DNA of 64,000 nt from positions 48,760 to 112,759 of the forward strand of contig NZ_JAESVB010000011.1 in assembly GCF_020618775.1 (NCBI RefSeq), written 5' to 3'. Below the pieces are notes generated by a model. The model was not told the DNA's origin and ran no database searches. It saw nothing but the letters and a program-made list of their open reading frames with translations. Positions 54,672 to 63,998 of the stretch are shown here, piece after piece; position 1 is the stretch's first letter; each line of letters starts with the position of its first letter. Source of the DNA: Acidisoma silvae. GTDB taxonomy: Bacteria; Pseudomonadota; Alphaproteobacteria; Acetobacterales; Acetobacteraceae. Both the position numbers and the translations under genes were made by a program.

Positions 54672-55589
54672 TCACCCCCGCCAATGGCGCGCGATGAAGG
54701 ACGCGGCGTCGTCCAGCGCCCGGCGCGCGGAGGGCAGTTGCGCCACCGAGCGCTGAAAGACGTGGTGCAGCCCTTCGTAGATGTCCAAACGGACCTCCTT
54801 GGATTTGCCGGCGGCCGCTTCGGCGTAGCGCTGCGCGTCATCCAGCAGCAATTCGTCGGTGCCGACCTGGATGGCCAGCGGCGGCAGCGCGGCAGGCAAG
54901 GCGTAAAGCGGTGACGCCCGGCCGTCGCGCGGATCGGCCCCGGCCAGATAGGTCTCCACCGCCTTGACCAATATCTGCGGCTTGAAGATCGGGTCATAGG
55001 TTTCGTCCTTGAAGGACGCGCCGGTCAATGTCAGGTCGATCCAGGGCGAGAAGACAATGACGGAGGCGACCTGCGGTCCCTGCCCGTCCAACATCGCCAG
55101 CGCCAGCGCGCCACCAGCGGAATCCCCGACCAGCGCGATCTGCGTGACGCCTTGGCCGGCCAGCCATAGACGGGCCAAGCTGGCCGCGTCGAAAGCGGCC
55201 GGAAAGGGATGGTCCGGGGCGCGCGGATAATCCAACACGAAGACGGCCATGCCCGTGCGGGCGGCCATCTGGCTGGCGAAGCCGCGATAGCCGGCCGCCG
55301 AACCCAGCATATAGGCGCCGCCATGCAGGAACAGGATGGCGCGATCCGCCGGCGCGCCAGCCGGGCGCACCCACCAGCCCTGTATCGCGCCGTCATCGAT
55401 CTGTTCCAGTGCCATGCCGTCCGCCATCGGCGTCTGGTCCGTCATGGCGTCATAGGCGTCCCGCATCGTGCCGGGGAAAGTCGCAAAATGCTGCTGGGTT
55501 GCGGCCAGCAGGTCACGCTCGATACCGCGCTCGGCCTCGGGCAGCGGATGCCGCGTTTCGATCAGATCAGGAAAAGCAGGTTTGGTCAT
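54672..55589 (-). CDS. alpha/beta hydrolase, hormone-sensitive lipase family
   Basis: Esterase of about 305 residues. The oxyanion motif FLHGGAYMLG, the nucleophile elbow GDSAGG, the Asp in GTDELLLDD and the His in GLHHVFQ complete the HSL-type catalytic triad. No signal peptide. The ATG at 55589 is chosen, since the open extension to 55688 lies in the divergent promoter region. It is divergent from the LysR gene at 55722, which probably regulates it. Confidence 0.88.
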   Translation of the reverse strand: MTKPAFPDLIETRHPLPEAERGIERDLLAATQQHFATFPGTMRDAYDAMTDQTPMADGMALEQIDDGAIQGWWVRPAGAPADRAILFLHGGAYMLGSAAGYRGFASQMAARTGMAVFVLDYPRAPDHPFPAAFDAASLARLWLAGQGVTQIALVGDSAGGALALAMLDGQGPQVASVIVFSPWIDLTLTGASFKDETYDPIFKPQILVKAVETYLAGADPRDGRASPLYALPAALPPLAIQVGTDELLLDDAQRYAEAAAGKSKEVRLDIYEGLHHVFQRSVAQLPSARRALDDAASFIARHWRG

Positions 55590-55721
55590 GATGGCTTGCT
55601 CGCTATCAGGGCCGGCCAAGCCCGGCCCCTGTGGCACAGCTTTGATCCATTCCAAAAGACACAGATAGACAGGAGCTAAGACTACCATCTAGTCCGATCA
55701 GGACAGAATGAGGGAGCGACC

Positions 55722-56648
55722 ATGGATCGGCTCGACGCCATCCGGCTGTTTGTGCGCGTGGTGGAAAAAGGCAGCTTTTCGGCGGCCGCGCGCGAGGCCG
55801 GGATCGGCCAATCCGCTGCCAGCAAGCAGGTCGCGGCACTGGAGGCGCGGTTGGGCGCGCAGCTTTTGCAGCGCACATCGCGCAGCATGGCCGTGACGGA
55901 ATTGGGACAGACCGTCTATGACGCCGCCTTGCGGCTGGTGGATGATTTTTCCGCAATCGAATCCCTGGTCGGCCAGGGCCAGTCCAAACCCTCCGGGCTG
56001 GTGCGCCTGTCCGTCGCCCCGGTGTTTGGACGCCTATATGTCGTGCCGCATCTGCCCGCATTCTTCGCGGCCTATCCTGATATCAGCGTCGAGATGGCGG
56101 CCACCGACCGCCACATCAATCTTATTGAAGACGGCTTCGATCTCGCCATCCGGCACGGCAATCTGAGTGATTCATCAATGACCGCACGGCTGCTGGCGAA
56201 AAGCTTTTTCGTGACGGTTGCCACACCAGTCTATTTCGCGCGTCACGGCGTGCCGCAGGCGCCGCGTGATTTGATCGATCATGCCTGCATCGGCTTTACC
56301 TCCCGCCAGGATATTCGGCCCTGGACCTATGCGCGCGGCGTCACCCATCATCCGCAGGGGCCCTTCCGCACCAGCGACGCCGAGCAGGGCCGGGCCGCTC
56401 TCCTCGCCCATCTGGGCATCGCGCATATGCCGGCCTGGATCGTCGCACCCGAGATCGCGTCGGGCGCCTTGCAAATGGTCCTTCAGGACCACGCCGTGGA
56501 GACGACGCCCATCAATGCCGTCTATCCCTCGCGGCGGCATCTGCCGATCAAGACCCGGCTGTTGATCGACTTTCTGGCGACCACCCTGGCGCGCGACCTC
56601 GCTGTCCCCGGACACGGGATCGCGACGGAGATCGGACCTCTCGGCTGA
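55722..56648 (+). CDS. LysR-family regulator
   Basis: LysR-type transcription factor of 308 residues: helix-turn-helix within residues 1-60 (AREAGIGQSAASKQVAALEARLG) and a C-terminal substrate-binding effector domain. It belongs to the group with MDRLDAIRLFVRVVEKGSFS starts that often control neighbouring oxidoreductases or hydrolases. It is divergent from the HSL-type hydrolase gene, a likely target. GAGGGAG precedes the ATG at good spacing. Confidence 0.9.
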   Translation: MDRLDAIRLFVRVVEKGSFSAAAREAGIGQSAASKQVAALEARLGAQLLQRTSRSMAVTELGQTVYDAALRLVDDFSAIESLVGQGQSKPSGLVRLSVAPVFGRLYVVPHLPAFFAAYPDISVEMAATDRHINLIEDGFDLAIRHGNLSDSSMTARLLAKSFFVTVATPVYFARHGVPQAPRDLIDHACIGFTSRQDIRPWTYARGVTHHPQGPFRTSDAEQGRAALLAHLGIAHMPAWIVAPEIASGALQMVLQDHAVETTPINAVYPSRRHLPIKTRLLIDFLATTLARDLAVPGHGIATEIGPLG

Positions 56649-56727
56649 CCGGCGGCATGGCGTTTCTCCGCCTCCGGGCGGCTATCTTGCCAAATCATGC
56701 TGGCGCCGCTACCACCACGGTTGAGCA

Positions 56728-57465
56728 ATGAAGGCATGTATCATGTCCAAGCCGGATCATATCGGAACCGACTATAAAACGGTTTTGGGCTGGTTCCATA
56801 AGCGCCTTCGACCCAAGACCTATTTGGAGATCGGCACGCAGAATGGGTTTACGCTTTCTTTAGCAACCTGCGCCAGCATCGCCATCGACCCGCAGTTTCA
56901 GATCAGCTCCGGCGCAACCGTCAACAACAAGCCTGCCTGCCACCTGTTCCAGATGCCAAGCGATGATTTTTTTGAGAGTCATCAACCGAGCACGATTTTT
57001 GGTCGCCTGGTTGATCTGGCATTCCTGGACGGTATGCATCGCTGCGAGTTCCTGCTGCGGGATTTCATGCATACGGAACCCCACTGCAAACAGAACTCCG
57101 TCATCCTGCTGCATGACTGCCTGCCGCTTGACGAGGGCATGACGTCACGCGTGCAAGGCACCGGCTCGTCCACCGGAGACCGGCGCTACGGCTGGTGGAC
57201 GGGTGACGTCTGGCGCACGGCTTTGGCCTTGAAACGGTATCGGCCCGATCTGGAGATTGCGGCCTATGACGCGCAGCCCACGGGTCTGATTGCGATCACC
57301 AATCTTGATCCGCAATCGACACTGCTCGCGGACCGATATTCAGATATCGTGCGCGACATGCGGTCCTGGACGCTGGACCTGGATGCCTATTTCCGGGAAG
57401 TGCACGTCGAATCCACGGATGCCATCGCCACCGAAGAAAAGATGAACACCCGCTTCTGGCTTTAG
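56728..57465 (+). CDS. class I methyltransferase-like protein
   Basis: A 245-residue protein with a methyltransferase-24-type pattern: RPKTYLEIGTQNGFTL is a motif I, ASIAIDPQF supplies the acidic motif II, and LVDLAFLDGMHRCEFLLRDF and ILLHDCLPLDE follow. Such proteins occur in polysaccharide or nucleotide-sugar contexts. The substrate is unknown. A second ATG at 56743 is possible. Its base composition is less GC-rich than neighbours, which could reflect transfer. It precedes the lipid-linked glycosylation genes by about 100 bases. Confidence 0.72.
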   Translation: MKACIMSKPDHIGTDYKTVLGWFHKRLRPKTYLEIGTQNGFTLSLATCASIAIDPQFQISSGATVNNKPACHLFQMPSDDFFESHQPSTIFGRLVDLAFLDGMHRCEFLLRDFMHTEPHCKQNSVILLHDCLPLDEGMTSRVQGTGSSTGDRRYGWWTGDVWRTALALKRYRPDLEIAAYDAQPTGLIAITNLDPQSTLLADRYSDIVRDMRSWTLDLDAYFREVHVESTDAIATEEKMNTRFWL

Positions 57466-57573
57466 GATCGGGCGCGACTCTGCCCTGCCTGCGCCAGAAA
57501 ACCGCCGCAAATCGGGTGCTTTAAGGAGGCCGGGCAAAGCCTTGGGGGCTTTCGCGCGTCGGAGGCCTCGCCT

Positions 57574-58731
57574 ATGGACTACCACATGACCGAAGAGCCT
57601 GTCTGGCCAACCCCGGCCGCCGCTATCGCCGCCCCGCGCCGGACCAGCGCGGAGCTGTCCATCGTCGTGCCCTGCTACAAGGAGCGGCCGAACGTCCGCC
57701 CGATGATCGAGCGTATCGGGGCCGCCCTGCCGGGTGTGGACTGGGAGGTCATCTTCGTCGACGACAACAGCCCGGACGGCACGGCCGAGGAGGCGCGGGC
57801 CTTCGCGCGGGTCAACCCGCAGGTGCGCTGCATCCGCCGCATCGGCCGGCGCGGCCTGTCCACCGCCGTCATCGAGGGCGCGCTGTCCTCCTCCGCCGAT
57901 TTCGTGGCGGTGATGGACGGCGATTTGCAGCATGACCAGACGATCCTGCCCAAAATGCTGGCCGAGCTGCGCGCCGGCCGGGCCGATGTCGTCATCGGCA
58001 GCCGCCATGTCGATGGCGGGTCTTCGGACGGCCTGTCCTCGGCCACGCGCCATCGCATTTCCAATGCCGGCATTTCCGTCGCCCAGTATTTTCTGCCCAT
58101 GAAGATCACGGACCCCATGAGCGGCTTCTTCATGATGCCGCGCAGCCGGTTCGAGAGCATCGCGCCCCATTTGTCCGGCCAGGGTTTCAAGATCCTACTG
58201 GATCTGATCCTGTCCGCTCCCGAGCGGCTGCGGGTGCTGGAAATGCCCTGCCAGTTCCATAAGCGCGAGGCGGGAGAGAGCAAGCTGGATGCGCTGGTGA
58301 TGATCCAGTTCGCCTCCCTGCTGCTGGATAAGGGTCTGCGCGGCTATGTGCCGATGCGCTTCATCGCCTTCGCGCTGGTCGGCGCGCTGGGCATGATCGT
58401 GAACCTGCTGGCCGTCTGGGCCGGCCAGGGCATCGGGCTGACCTTCGTCGCCGCCGAAATCATCGCGACCGTCATCGCCATGCTGTTCAACTTTCAGCTC
58501 AATAACCGCCTCACCTACCGCACGCACCGCCTGCGCGGCCCGAAGCTGATGCGGGGATTGGTCCTTTTCATTTTGGTCTGCGGCCTGGGCGCCATTGCCA
58601 ATGTCGGCATCGCGACGGCGCTGTTTTCCAGCGCCAGCCATAACGGCCTGGCGGCGGCCGCCATCGGTGCTGCCATCGGCGTGGTGTGGAACTACGCGGT
58701 CTCCTCCACCCTGGTCTGGCGGACGGTCTAA
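57574..58731 (+). CDS. GT2 polyprenyl-phosphate glycosyltransferase with GtrA domain
   Basis: A 385-residue fusion. Residues about 30-250 are a family 2 glycosyltransferase of dolichyl/polyprenyl-phosphate mannose synthase type (LSIVVPCYKERPNV, FVDDNSPDGT, VMDGDLQHDQ as the metal site). Residues about 260-385 form the four-helix GtrA membrane domain. It should load a sugar from a nucleotide donor onto undecaprenyl phosphate and help flip it. It lies three bases before the DJ-1/PfpI gene and upstream of a GT39 enzyme that could use the product. Confidence 0.9.
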   Translation: MDYHMTEEPVWPTPAAAIAAPRRTSAELSIVVPCYKERPNVRPMIERIGAALPGVDWEVIFVDDNSPDGTAEEARAFARVNPQVRCIRRIGRRGLSTAVIEGALSSSADFVAVMDGDLQHDQTILPKMLAELRAGRADVVIGSRHVDGGSSDGLSSATRHRISNAGISVAQYFLPMKITDPMSGFFMMPRSRFESIAPHLSGQGFKILLDLILSAPERLRVLEMPCQFHKREAGESKLDALVMIQFASLLLDKGLRGYVPMRFIAFALVGALGMIVNLLAVWAGQGIGLTFVAAEIIATVIAMLFNFQLNNRLTYRTHRLRGPKLMRGLVLFILVCGLGAIANVGIATALFSSASHNGLAAAAIGAAIGVVWNYAVSSTLVWRTV

Positions 58732-58734
58732 CCC

Positions 58735-59427
58735 ATGACGGAAAGCCCGATCACCATCGTCTTTCCGCTCTTTCCCGGTGTCACGCAGCTCGACTTCACC
58801 GGGCCGTTCCAGCTTTTCGCGCAGACGCCGGGCCTCAGGCCCATCGCTGCCTCGCTGGGCGGCGCGCCGATCGCGGCACAGGGGCTGACCTTCGCCGATC
58901 TCACGCCCCTGGAAGAGATTGCCCGCGCCGATGTCATCTGCGTGCCGGGCGGCGGCGGCGTGACCGATGCCATGCAGAACCCGGCCTATATGGAAGAGGT
59001 CGCGCGGCTGGCGGCCTCCGCCCGGTACATCACCGCCGTCTGCACCGGTTCACTCATTCTCGCCGCCGCCGGGCTGCTGGTGGGCAAGCGCGCGACCTCG
59101 CACTGGGCCTGGCGCGACAGTCTGGCCCTGTTCGGTGCCATTCCGGAAAACGCGCGTGTGGTGCGGGACGGCCATATCCTCACCGGTGGCGGTGTCACCG
59201 CCGGCATCGATTTCGCGCTGACCGTCATCGCGGAGCTGACCGACGCCGAGACCGCACAGGTGGTGCAGCTTGGCCTGGAATATGCGCCCGCGCCCCCATT
59301 TGCGGCCGGCAGTCCTGAAACCGCCGCGCCCGCGATCCTGGCGCGGGTTCAGGATCAAAGCCGGCGCGCGCGGCCGGACCGGGCGGCGACCATTGCCGCC
59401 ATCGCGGCACAGCGCGGGCAGGCCTGA
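58735..59427 (+). CDS. DJ-1/PfpI-family protein (isonitrile hydratase-like)
   Basis: Protein of 230 residues in the DJ-1/PfpI superfamily. The nucleophile Cys lies in TAVCTGSLILAAAGLL, after the Asp/Gly region VICVPGGGGVTDAM. TSHWAWRD and LTGGGVTAGIDFAL are close to isonitrile hydratase (InhA) and GATase1-like AraC-regulator N-domains. No AraC domain is attached. It is packed between two glycosyltransferase genes, which does not obviously fit its expected chemistry. Confidence 0.85.
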   Translation: MTESPITIVFPLFPGVTQLDFTGPFQLFAQTPGLRPIAASLGGAPIAAQGLTFADLTPLEEIARADVICVPGGGGVTDAMQNPAYMEEVARLAASARYITAVCTGSLILAAAGLLVGKRATSHWAWRDSLALFGAIPENARVVRDGHILTGGGVTAGIDFALTVIAELTDAETAQVVQLGLEYAPAPPFAAGSPETAAPAILARVQDQSRRARPDRAATIAAIAAQRGQA

Positions 59428-59496
59428 AGACTGGGGTTAGGGCTCCGATTTCGTCACTGGTGCGCGCGGCCCGGCTTGGGCGATAGGCTGACACCG

Positions 59497-60984
59497 ATGA
59501 CCGACCGTTCCCCCCTCCGTTCCGACGCCTTTCTGTTCGCGCTGGCTTTGGGCCTGCTGACAGTGCTGCGTCTTGCCGTCGCCGCCGCCATCCCGGTCTC
59601 CCCGGACGAAGCCTATTACTGGCTTTGGGCGCAGGCGCCGGCCGCTGGCTATTACGACCATCCCTTCATGGTCGCGGCCTGGGTGCATATCGGCACGGCG
59701 CTGTTCGGCAATACTGGTCTCGGCATCCGACTGCTGGGGCCGATCAGCACGGCCCTCGGCTCTTGGGCTGTGCTCGATGCCGCCCGCTCCTTAGGCGTCG
59801 GGCGCGGCTATGGCGCGGCCATCCTGCTGAACGCGACACTGCTGTTTGGCGCCGGCAGCGTGCTGATGACGCCCGACACGCCGCTGTTGTTCTTCTGGAT
59901 CCTGACGCTCTGGGCGGCGGCCCGCATCGCCGCCGGCGGGTCAGGCTGGTGGTGGATCGTGACAGGCCTTGCCGCCGGCCTTGCCTTCGACAGCAAATAT
60001 ACGGCGGCGCTGCTGCTGGCGGGTATCGGGCTATGGGCGCTGCTGACGCCGCTCGGACGCCGCTGGCTATTTCACGACATTCGCCCCTGGCTCGGCCTGA
60101 TCACCGCACTTATCCTGTTCCTGCCGGTGATTTTGTGGAATGCCGATCATCACTGGGTCAGCTTCGCCAAACAGGGCGGCCGCACGGCCGATTTCCATCC
60201 GGCCCGCGCCGTCCAGTTTCTGGGCGAGCTGATCGGCGGCCAGCTGGGCCTCGCCACCCCCATCATCTTCGTCCTCTGTGCCATCGGCCTTTGGCGCGCG
60301 ACGCTGACCGCCGTGAAGACGCGCGACGCCGCCGCCGGCCTGCTGGTGGCGACGGGTGTGCTTCCGGCGCTGGTCTTCATCCAGCATGCGCTGGGCGACC
60401 GCGTGCAAGGCAATTGGCCGGAAATCATCTACCCCGCTGCCGTCATCGCCGCCGCCGCCCTGCCTGCGGCGGCGCGCTGGCTGAAGCCGGGCGCGATTCT
60501 GGGTTTCGCGCTGACGCTCATCGTCTATGTCCAGGCCATCGCCAGCCCGCTGCCCTTGGGTGGCACCGAGCCGACGATCCGCGTGCTCGGCGGCTGGCCG
60601 GCCTTGACCCGGAGCGCCGAGGCCCAAGCCCAGACGGTCGGCGCGCAGTTCATCGCGGTCGACGAATATGGGCTGGGGTCCGAACTGGCGTTGCGCCTGC
60701 CGAGAGCCCTGCCCGTTCTGGCCGACGATCCCCGCTGGCAGTATTTCAACCTGCCCGGCCCGGCGACCGCCGGCCTGCCGGCCGGGACAACCGGCCTGCT
60801 GATCCGCACCATGCGCCGCCGCGATGCGCCGGACACCGCGCCCTGGACCAGCATGCGTCTGCTCGGCACCATCGCCCGTGGCCGCCATGGGCGAATCGGC
60901 GAAAGCTACAGGCTTTACGCCGTCACCCTTGGGCCGAACGCGCCCGCTCTTCTCGCCCGCCTTCCTTCCGGAGCATCACCGTGA
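59497..60984 (+). CDS. GT39-like membrane glycosyltransferase (ArnT/PMT type)
   Basis: Integral membrane protein of about 495 residues with around ten helices. The first luminal loop has PVSPDEAYYWLWAQ (the catalytic Asp-Glu pair) and YYDHPFMVAAWVHIGT, as in ArnT-type lipid-linked sugar transferases. It should transfer a sugar from a polyprenyl phosphate donor, likely the product of the GT2-GtrA protein upstream, to an envelope acceptor. The ATG at 59497 is preferred over 59476. It overlaps the next gene (GTGA). Confidence 0.87.
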   Translation: MTDRSPLRSDAFLFALALGLLTVLRLAVAAAIPVSPDEAYYWLWAQAPAAGYYDHPFMVAAWVHIGTALFGNTGLGIRLLGPISTALGSWAVLDAARSLGVGRGYGAAILLNATLLFGAGSVLMTPDTPLLFFWILTLWAAARIAAGGSGWWWIVTGLAAGLAFDSKYTAALLLAGIGLWALLTPLGRRWLFHDIRPWLGLITALILFLPVILWNADHHWVSFAKQGGRTADFHPARAVQFLGELIGGQLGLATPIIFVLCAIGLWRATLTAVKTRDAAAGLLVATGVLPALVFIQHALGDRVQGNWPEIIYPAAVIAAAALPAAARWLKPGAILGFALTLIVYVQAIASPLPLGGTEPTIRVLGGWPALTRSAEAQAQTVGAQFIAVDEYGLGSELALRLPRALPVLADDPRWQYFNLPGPATAGLPAGTTGLLIRTMRRRDAPDTAPWTSMRLLGTIARGRHGRIGESYRLYAVTLGPNAPALLARLPSGASP

Positions 60985-61973
60985 CCGACCGTCTGCCCAG
61001 CATCGAGGATATCGAAACCGCGCGCGCCCGTTGCGCCGCGCGTCTGCGCCATACGCCGCTGCTGCGCAGTGCCGCGCTCGAGCGCCGCATCGGCGGCGCC
61101 GTGCTGCTGAAGGCCGAAAATCTCCAGCATACCGGTAGTTTCAAGCTGCGTGGCGCAATGAACGCGGTGCTGGCTTTGGTCGAGCAAGGCCATACGGGCG
61201 GCATCGTCGCCTTCTCCTCCGGCAATCACGCCCAGGCCGTGGCCTATGCCGCCGCCGCTGCCGGTCTGAAGGCCACCATCTTCATGCCGGCCGATGCGCC
61301 GGCCATCAAAACCCGCCTGACCAAATCCTGGGGGGCGACCGTCGTGCCCTTCAATCGCCTGACCGATGACCGCGAGGCTCTGGCGCGGGCGGAATGCGAG
61401 CGCATCGGCGGCGCGCTGATCCCGCCCTATGACCATGTTCAGGTCATGGCCGGCCAGGGCACGGCGGGGCTGGAAATCGCCGAGGACGCGCGGGCCTCCG
61501 GCCTGACGGTCGACGCCATCCTGGCGCCGGTCAGCGGCGGCGGTCTGCTGGCCGGGGCGACGCTTGCCGTGCAGTCCCGCTTCCCGGCCGCCAAATCCTA
61601 TGCCGTGGAGCCCGAAGGCCGCGACGACATGCGCCGGTCGCTGCTCTCCGGCCAGCGCGAGACGAACGGCCCCGGCGGGTCCACCCTTTGCGACGGCCTG
61701 CTGTCGCCCAACCAGGGCCACCTCACCTTCGCCGTCAACAAGGACCATGTCGCGGGCGGCGTGGTGGTGACGGATGAAGCGGTGCTGGAGGCGATGGCCT
61801 TCGCCTTCCTGCATCTGAAACTGGTGCTGGAACCCTCGGGCGCGATCACCCTGGGCGCGCTTCTGTCCGGTGCCTTCGACGGGCGGGACAAGACAACTGC
61901 CCTTCTGCTGTCGGGCGGCAATGTCGACCCCGCGACCTTCGAACGCGCGCTGGCTTACGCCGACAAGGTTTGA
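60981..61973 (+). CDS. threonine/serine dehydratase (PLP-dependent)
   Basis: Fold-type II PLP enzyme of 330 residues. The Schiff-base lysine is in TGSFKLRGAMNA, the cofactor-phosphate loop is PVSGGGLLAG, and FSSGNHAQAVA is the substrate loop. The short length and absence of a C-terminal ACT domain point to catabolic threonine dehydratase or serine racemase-like enzymes rather than biosynthetic IlvA. It starts with GTG overlapping the GT39 stop and ends overlapping the convergent EAL gene by 19 bases. Confidence 0.9.
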   Translation: MTDRLPSIEDIETARARCAARLRHTPLLRSAALERRIGGAVLLKAENLQHTGSFKLRGAMNAVLALVEQGHTGGIVAFSSGNHAQAVAYAAAAAGLKATIFMPADAPAIKTRLTKSWGATVVPFNRLTDDREALARAECERIGGALIPPYDHVQVMAGQGTAGLEIAEDARASGLTVDAILAPVSGGGLLAGATLAVQSRFPAAKSYAVEPEGRDDMRRSLLSGQRETNGPGGSTLCDGLLSPNQGHLTFAVNKDHVAGGVVVTDEAVLEAMAFAFLHLKLVLEPSGAITLGALLSGAFDGRDKTTALLLSGGNVDPATFERALAYADKV

Positions 61974-63850
61974 CCGGCACCGCCCGATAGGCTCGGCGCC
62001 GGTGCTGTCATGATGGACGGCGCCGGCCAGTCCGGCTGCGGACGCCCGATGTGATAGCCCTGCATCAGCCGGAAGCCGAGCCGGTGCAGCGCATCCATCT
62101 GCGTCTGCCCCTCGATCCCTTCCGCCACCACACGCAGGCCCAGCAATTGGGACAGATAGAGAATACCGACGGCCATCTTGGATGACCCGCCCGGCTGCCC
62201 GACCTCGGCGGTCAAAGACCGGTCGATCTTCAGCACATCGAACGGGTATTGATGCAGCCAGCTGAGAGACGAATGGCCCGTTCCGAAATCATCCAAAGCG
62301 AGCGAGAAACCCAGGCGCTTCAATTCCTGCAACACCAGCGCCGCCCGTTCCGGGTCGACCATGGCCGATTGCTCTGTCACCTCGATGATGCAATGCGCCG
62401 GATCGAGATCTTCCTCCTGACAGATGCGGGCCATCTGCTCGGGCAGGTTGATATTCATGATCTGCGCGGCAGAGACGTTCAGGCTCACCTTGGTCGCACC
62501 CGCATGGCCGTCGGCATGAATGGATTTCAGCCACCGGCACGCCGTCCGCATCACCCATAGGCCGACCTCATTGGTCAGCCCCGTCTCCTCCACCAGATCG
62601 ATGAAATGCTTGGCGGTCATCAGCCCGTCCGGCCTCTGCCAGCGCAGCAGCGCTTCATAGGCGAAGACGCTATCGGTGCCGGCGTCCTGGATCGGCTGGT
62701 AATGCAGGCGGAATTCCCCTTGCGCCACGGCCTGCCGCAGCTCTGCCTCCAGCGCCACCCGCCGCTCGACGACCTTGTGCATGCTCGGCTCGAACAGCAC
62801 GATGTGCCGATCCTTGCTGCGCTTGGCGATATACATCGCGATATCGGCGTCGCGCATCGCCAGTTCGAAATCCTGATAACCGCCGAGGCAAGCCACCGCC
62901 CCGATGCTGGCCCCCACGGTATAGGACTGGCCGTTGAGCATATAAGGCGCGGTCAGAGACCGATGGACGGCCTGCGCCAGCGCCATGACCTCCGCCTCGC
63001 CATCACACGCGGCGCAGAGCAGCACGAATTCGTCGCCCGAATGCCGGGCCGCGATGCAGTTGGCCCGCCCGCAGTCGAGGGCGATGGCCGACAACCGCCG
63101 CGCGACCTCGGCCAGCAGCTGGTTTCCGGCGTGATGGCCGAGGCTGTCATTGATGAGCTTGAAGCGGTCTAGGTCCAGAAACAGCAGGCAGGCCCTGCCG
63201 CTTTGATCCAGGCCCGACTTCGTCCGGGACGCGACTTCGGCAAAAAGGCCCTTGCGATTGAGCAATCCGGTCAGCGGATCATGCAGCGCGTCGTGGACCG
63301 CCAGATTGCGCGCGTCCAGAAGTTCAGACGCCAGCTGATGCTGTTCGGCCAGCGCCGCCTGCAAATCGGCGGCGACCTTCGTGCTGCGTTCGACGGCTTC
63401 GTTTTTCAGGGCAATGGTGCGCTCCAGCGCGGCGGCCTGGGCCAGCAGCAGATCGGCGAGCTGGACGATGCAGGTCTGGCCGCCGACATTGACCAGCAGG
63501 GGTTCGAACCGCGTGACCTCCTCGCGCGCCAAGGCCGCGCGGCAGGCGGTGGACAGCGAGACATGCTCGCTCAGCAACAGCGTTTGCAACCGGACGGGAA
63601 TCAGCAATTCCCGCAGCGGACGGCTGAGGAAAATCTCCCGCCCATAGGCCTGGCTGAGAGCGGCCAGAAAGACGCGCCGGCTGAGCAGGCCGAGGCGCTT
63701 GTCCCCCTCGCATACGATGACGCCCGGCAAAGCCGGTTCCGCGACAAAAAGGCGTTCGAGCAGATAGGAGCGCTCGTCGATTGAAATCGACGTGGTCCAG
63801 CTTCGACATGCGCCGGATAGGAAGACGATCGAAAGCTGGGTGTCATTCAT
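61955..63850 (-). CDS. GGDEF-EAL protein with degenerate cyclase site
   Basis: A 631-residue cytosolic protein. Residues about 25-155 form a CBS-like sensor (GDKRLGLLSRRVFLAALSQAYGR), then a coiled coil. The GGDEF domain carries SGDEF (ARHSGDEFVLL) in place of GGDEF, which often lowers or abolishes cyclase activity. The EAL domain has YEALLRW, NVSAAQI, EVTEQSAM, LALDDFGTGHSSL and KIDRSL, so phosphodiesterase activity is expected. The net effect is probably c-di-GMP breakdown, with the GGDEF possibly a GTP sensor. The C-terminus is Pro/Ala-rich. Confidence 0.9.
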   Translation of the reverse strand: MNDTQLSIVFLSGACRSWTTSISIDERSYLLERLFVAEPALPGVIVCEGDKRLGLLSRRVFLAALSQAYGREIFLSRPLRELLIPVRLQTLLLSEHVSLSTACRAALAREEVTRFEPLLVNVGGQTCIVQLADLLLAQAAALERTIALKNEAVERSTKVAADLQAALAEQHQLASELLDARNLAVHDALHDPLTGLLNRKGLFAEVASRTKSGLDQSGRACLLFLDLDRFKLINDSLGHHAGNQLLAEVARRLSAIALDCGRANCIAARHSGDEFVLLCAACDGEAEVMALAQAVHRSLTAPYMLNGQSYTVGASIGAVACLGGYQDFELAMRDADIAMYIAKRSKDRHIVLFEPSMHKVVERRVALEAELRQAVAQGEFRLHYQPIQDAGTDSVFAYEALLRWQRPDGLMTAKHFIDLVEETGLTNEVGLWVMRTACRWLKSIHADGHAGATKVSLNVSAAQIMNINLPEQMARICQEEDLDPAHCIIEVTEQSAMVDPERAALVLQELKRLGFSLALDDFGTGHSSLSWLHQYPFDVLKIDRSLTAEVGQPGGSSKMAVGILYLSQLLGLRVVAEGIEGQTQMDALHRLGFRLMQGYHIGRPQPDWPAPSIMTAPAPSLSGGAGQTLSA

Positions 63851-63962
63851 TTAGATGAGAAAGTCACAACCTTGGCGGAATCACTACCGCGCGCTGGTTA
63901 CAGGACGATGCGCGTCGCCAGCTTGACAGTTTGGAGACGTTACGGCGTGTCACGCCCAAAGT

Positions 63963-63998
63963 AAAAAGCCCGGAGCGATGTCTCGCTCCGGGTTTTTG
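63963..63998. terminator. bidirectional intrinsic terminator at window edge
   Basis: CCCGGAGCGA and TCGCTCCGGG form a perfect ten-base stem around TGTC, flanked by A5 on the left and T5 on the right. No plus-strand gene ends here, so it most likely ends a minus-strand gene just beyond the right edge. Confidence 0.85.

Noticed and set aside
59625..60980. Possible N-terminal extension of the threonine dehydratase
   Set aside because: The extension overlaps the GT39 gene in another frame and is Arg-rich nonsense; the GTG at 60981 gives the normal protein start.
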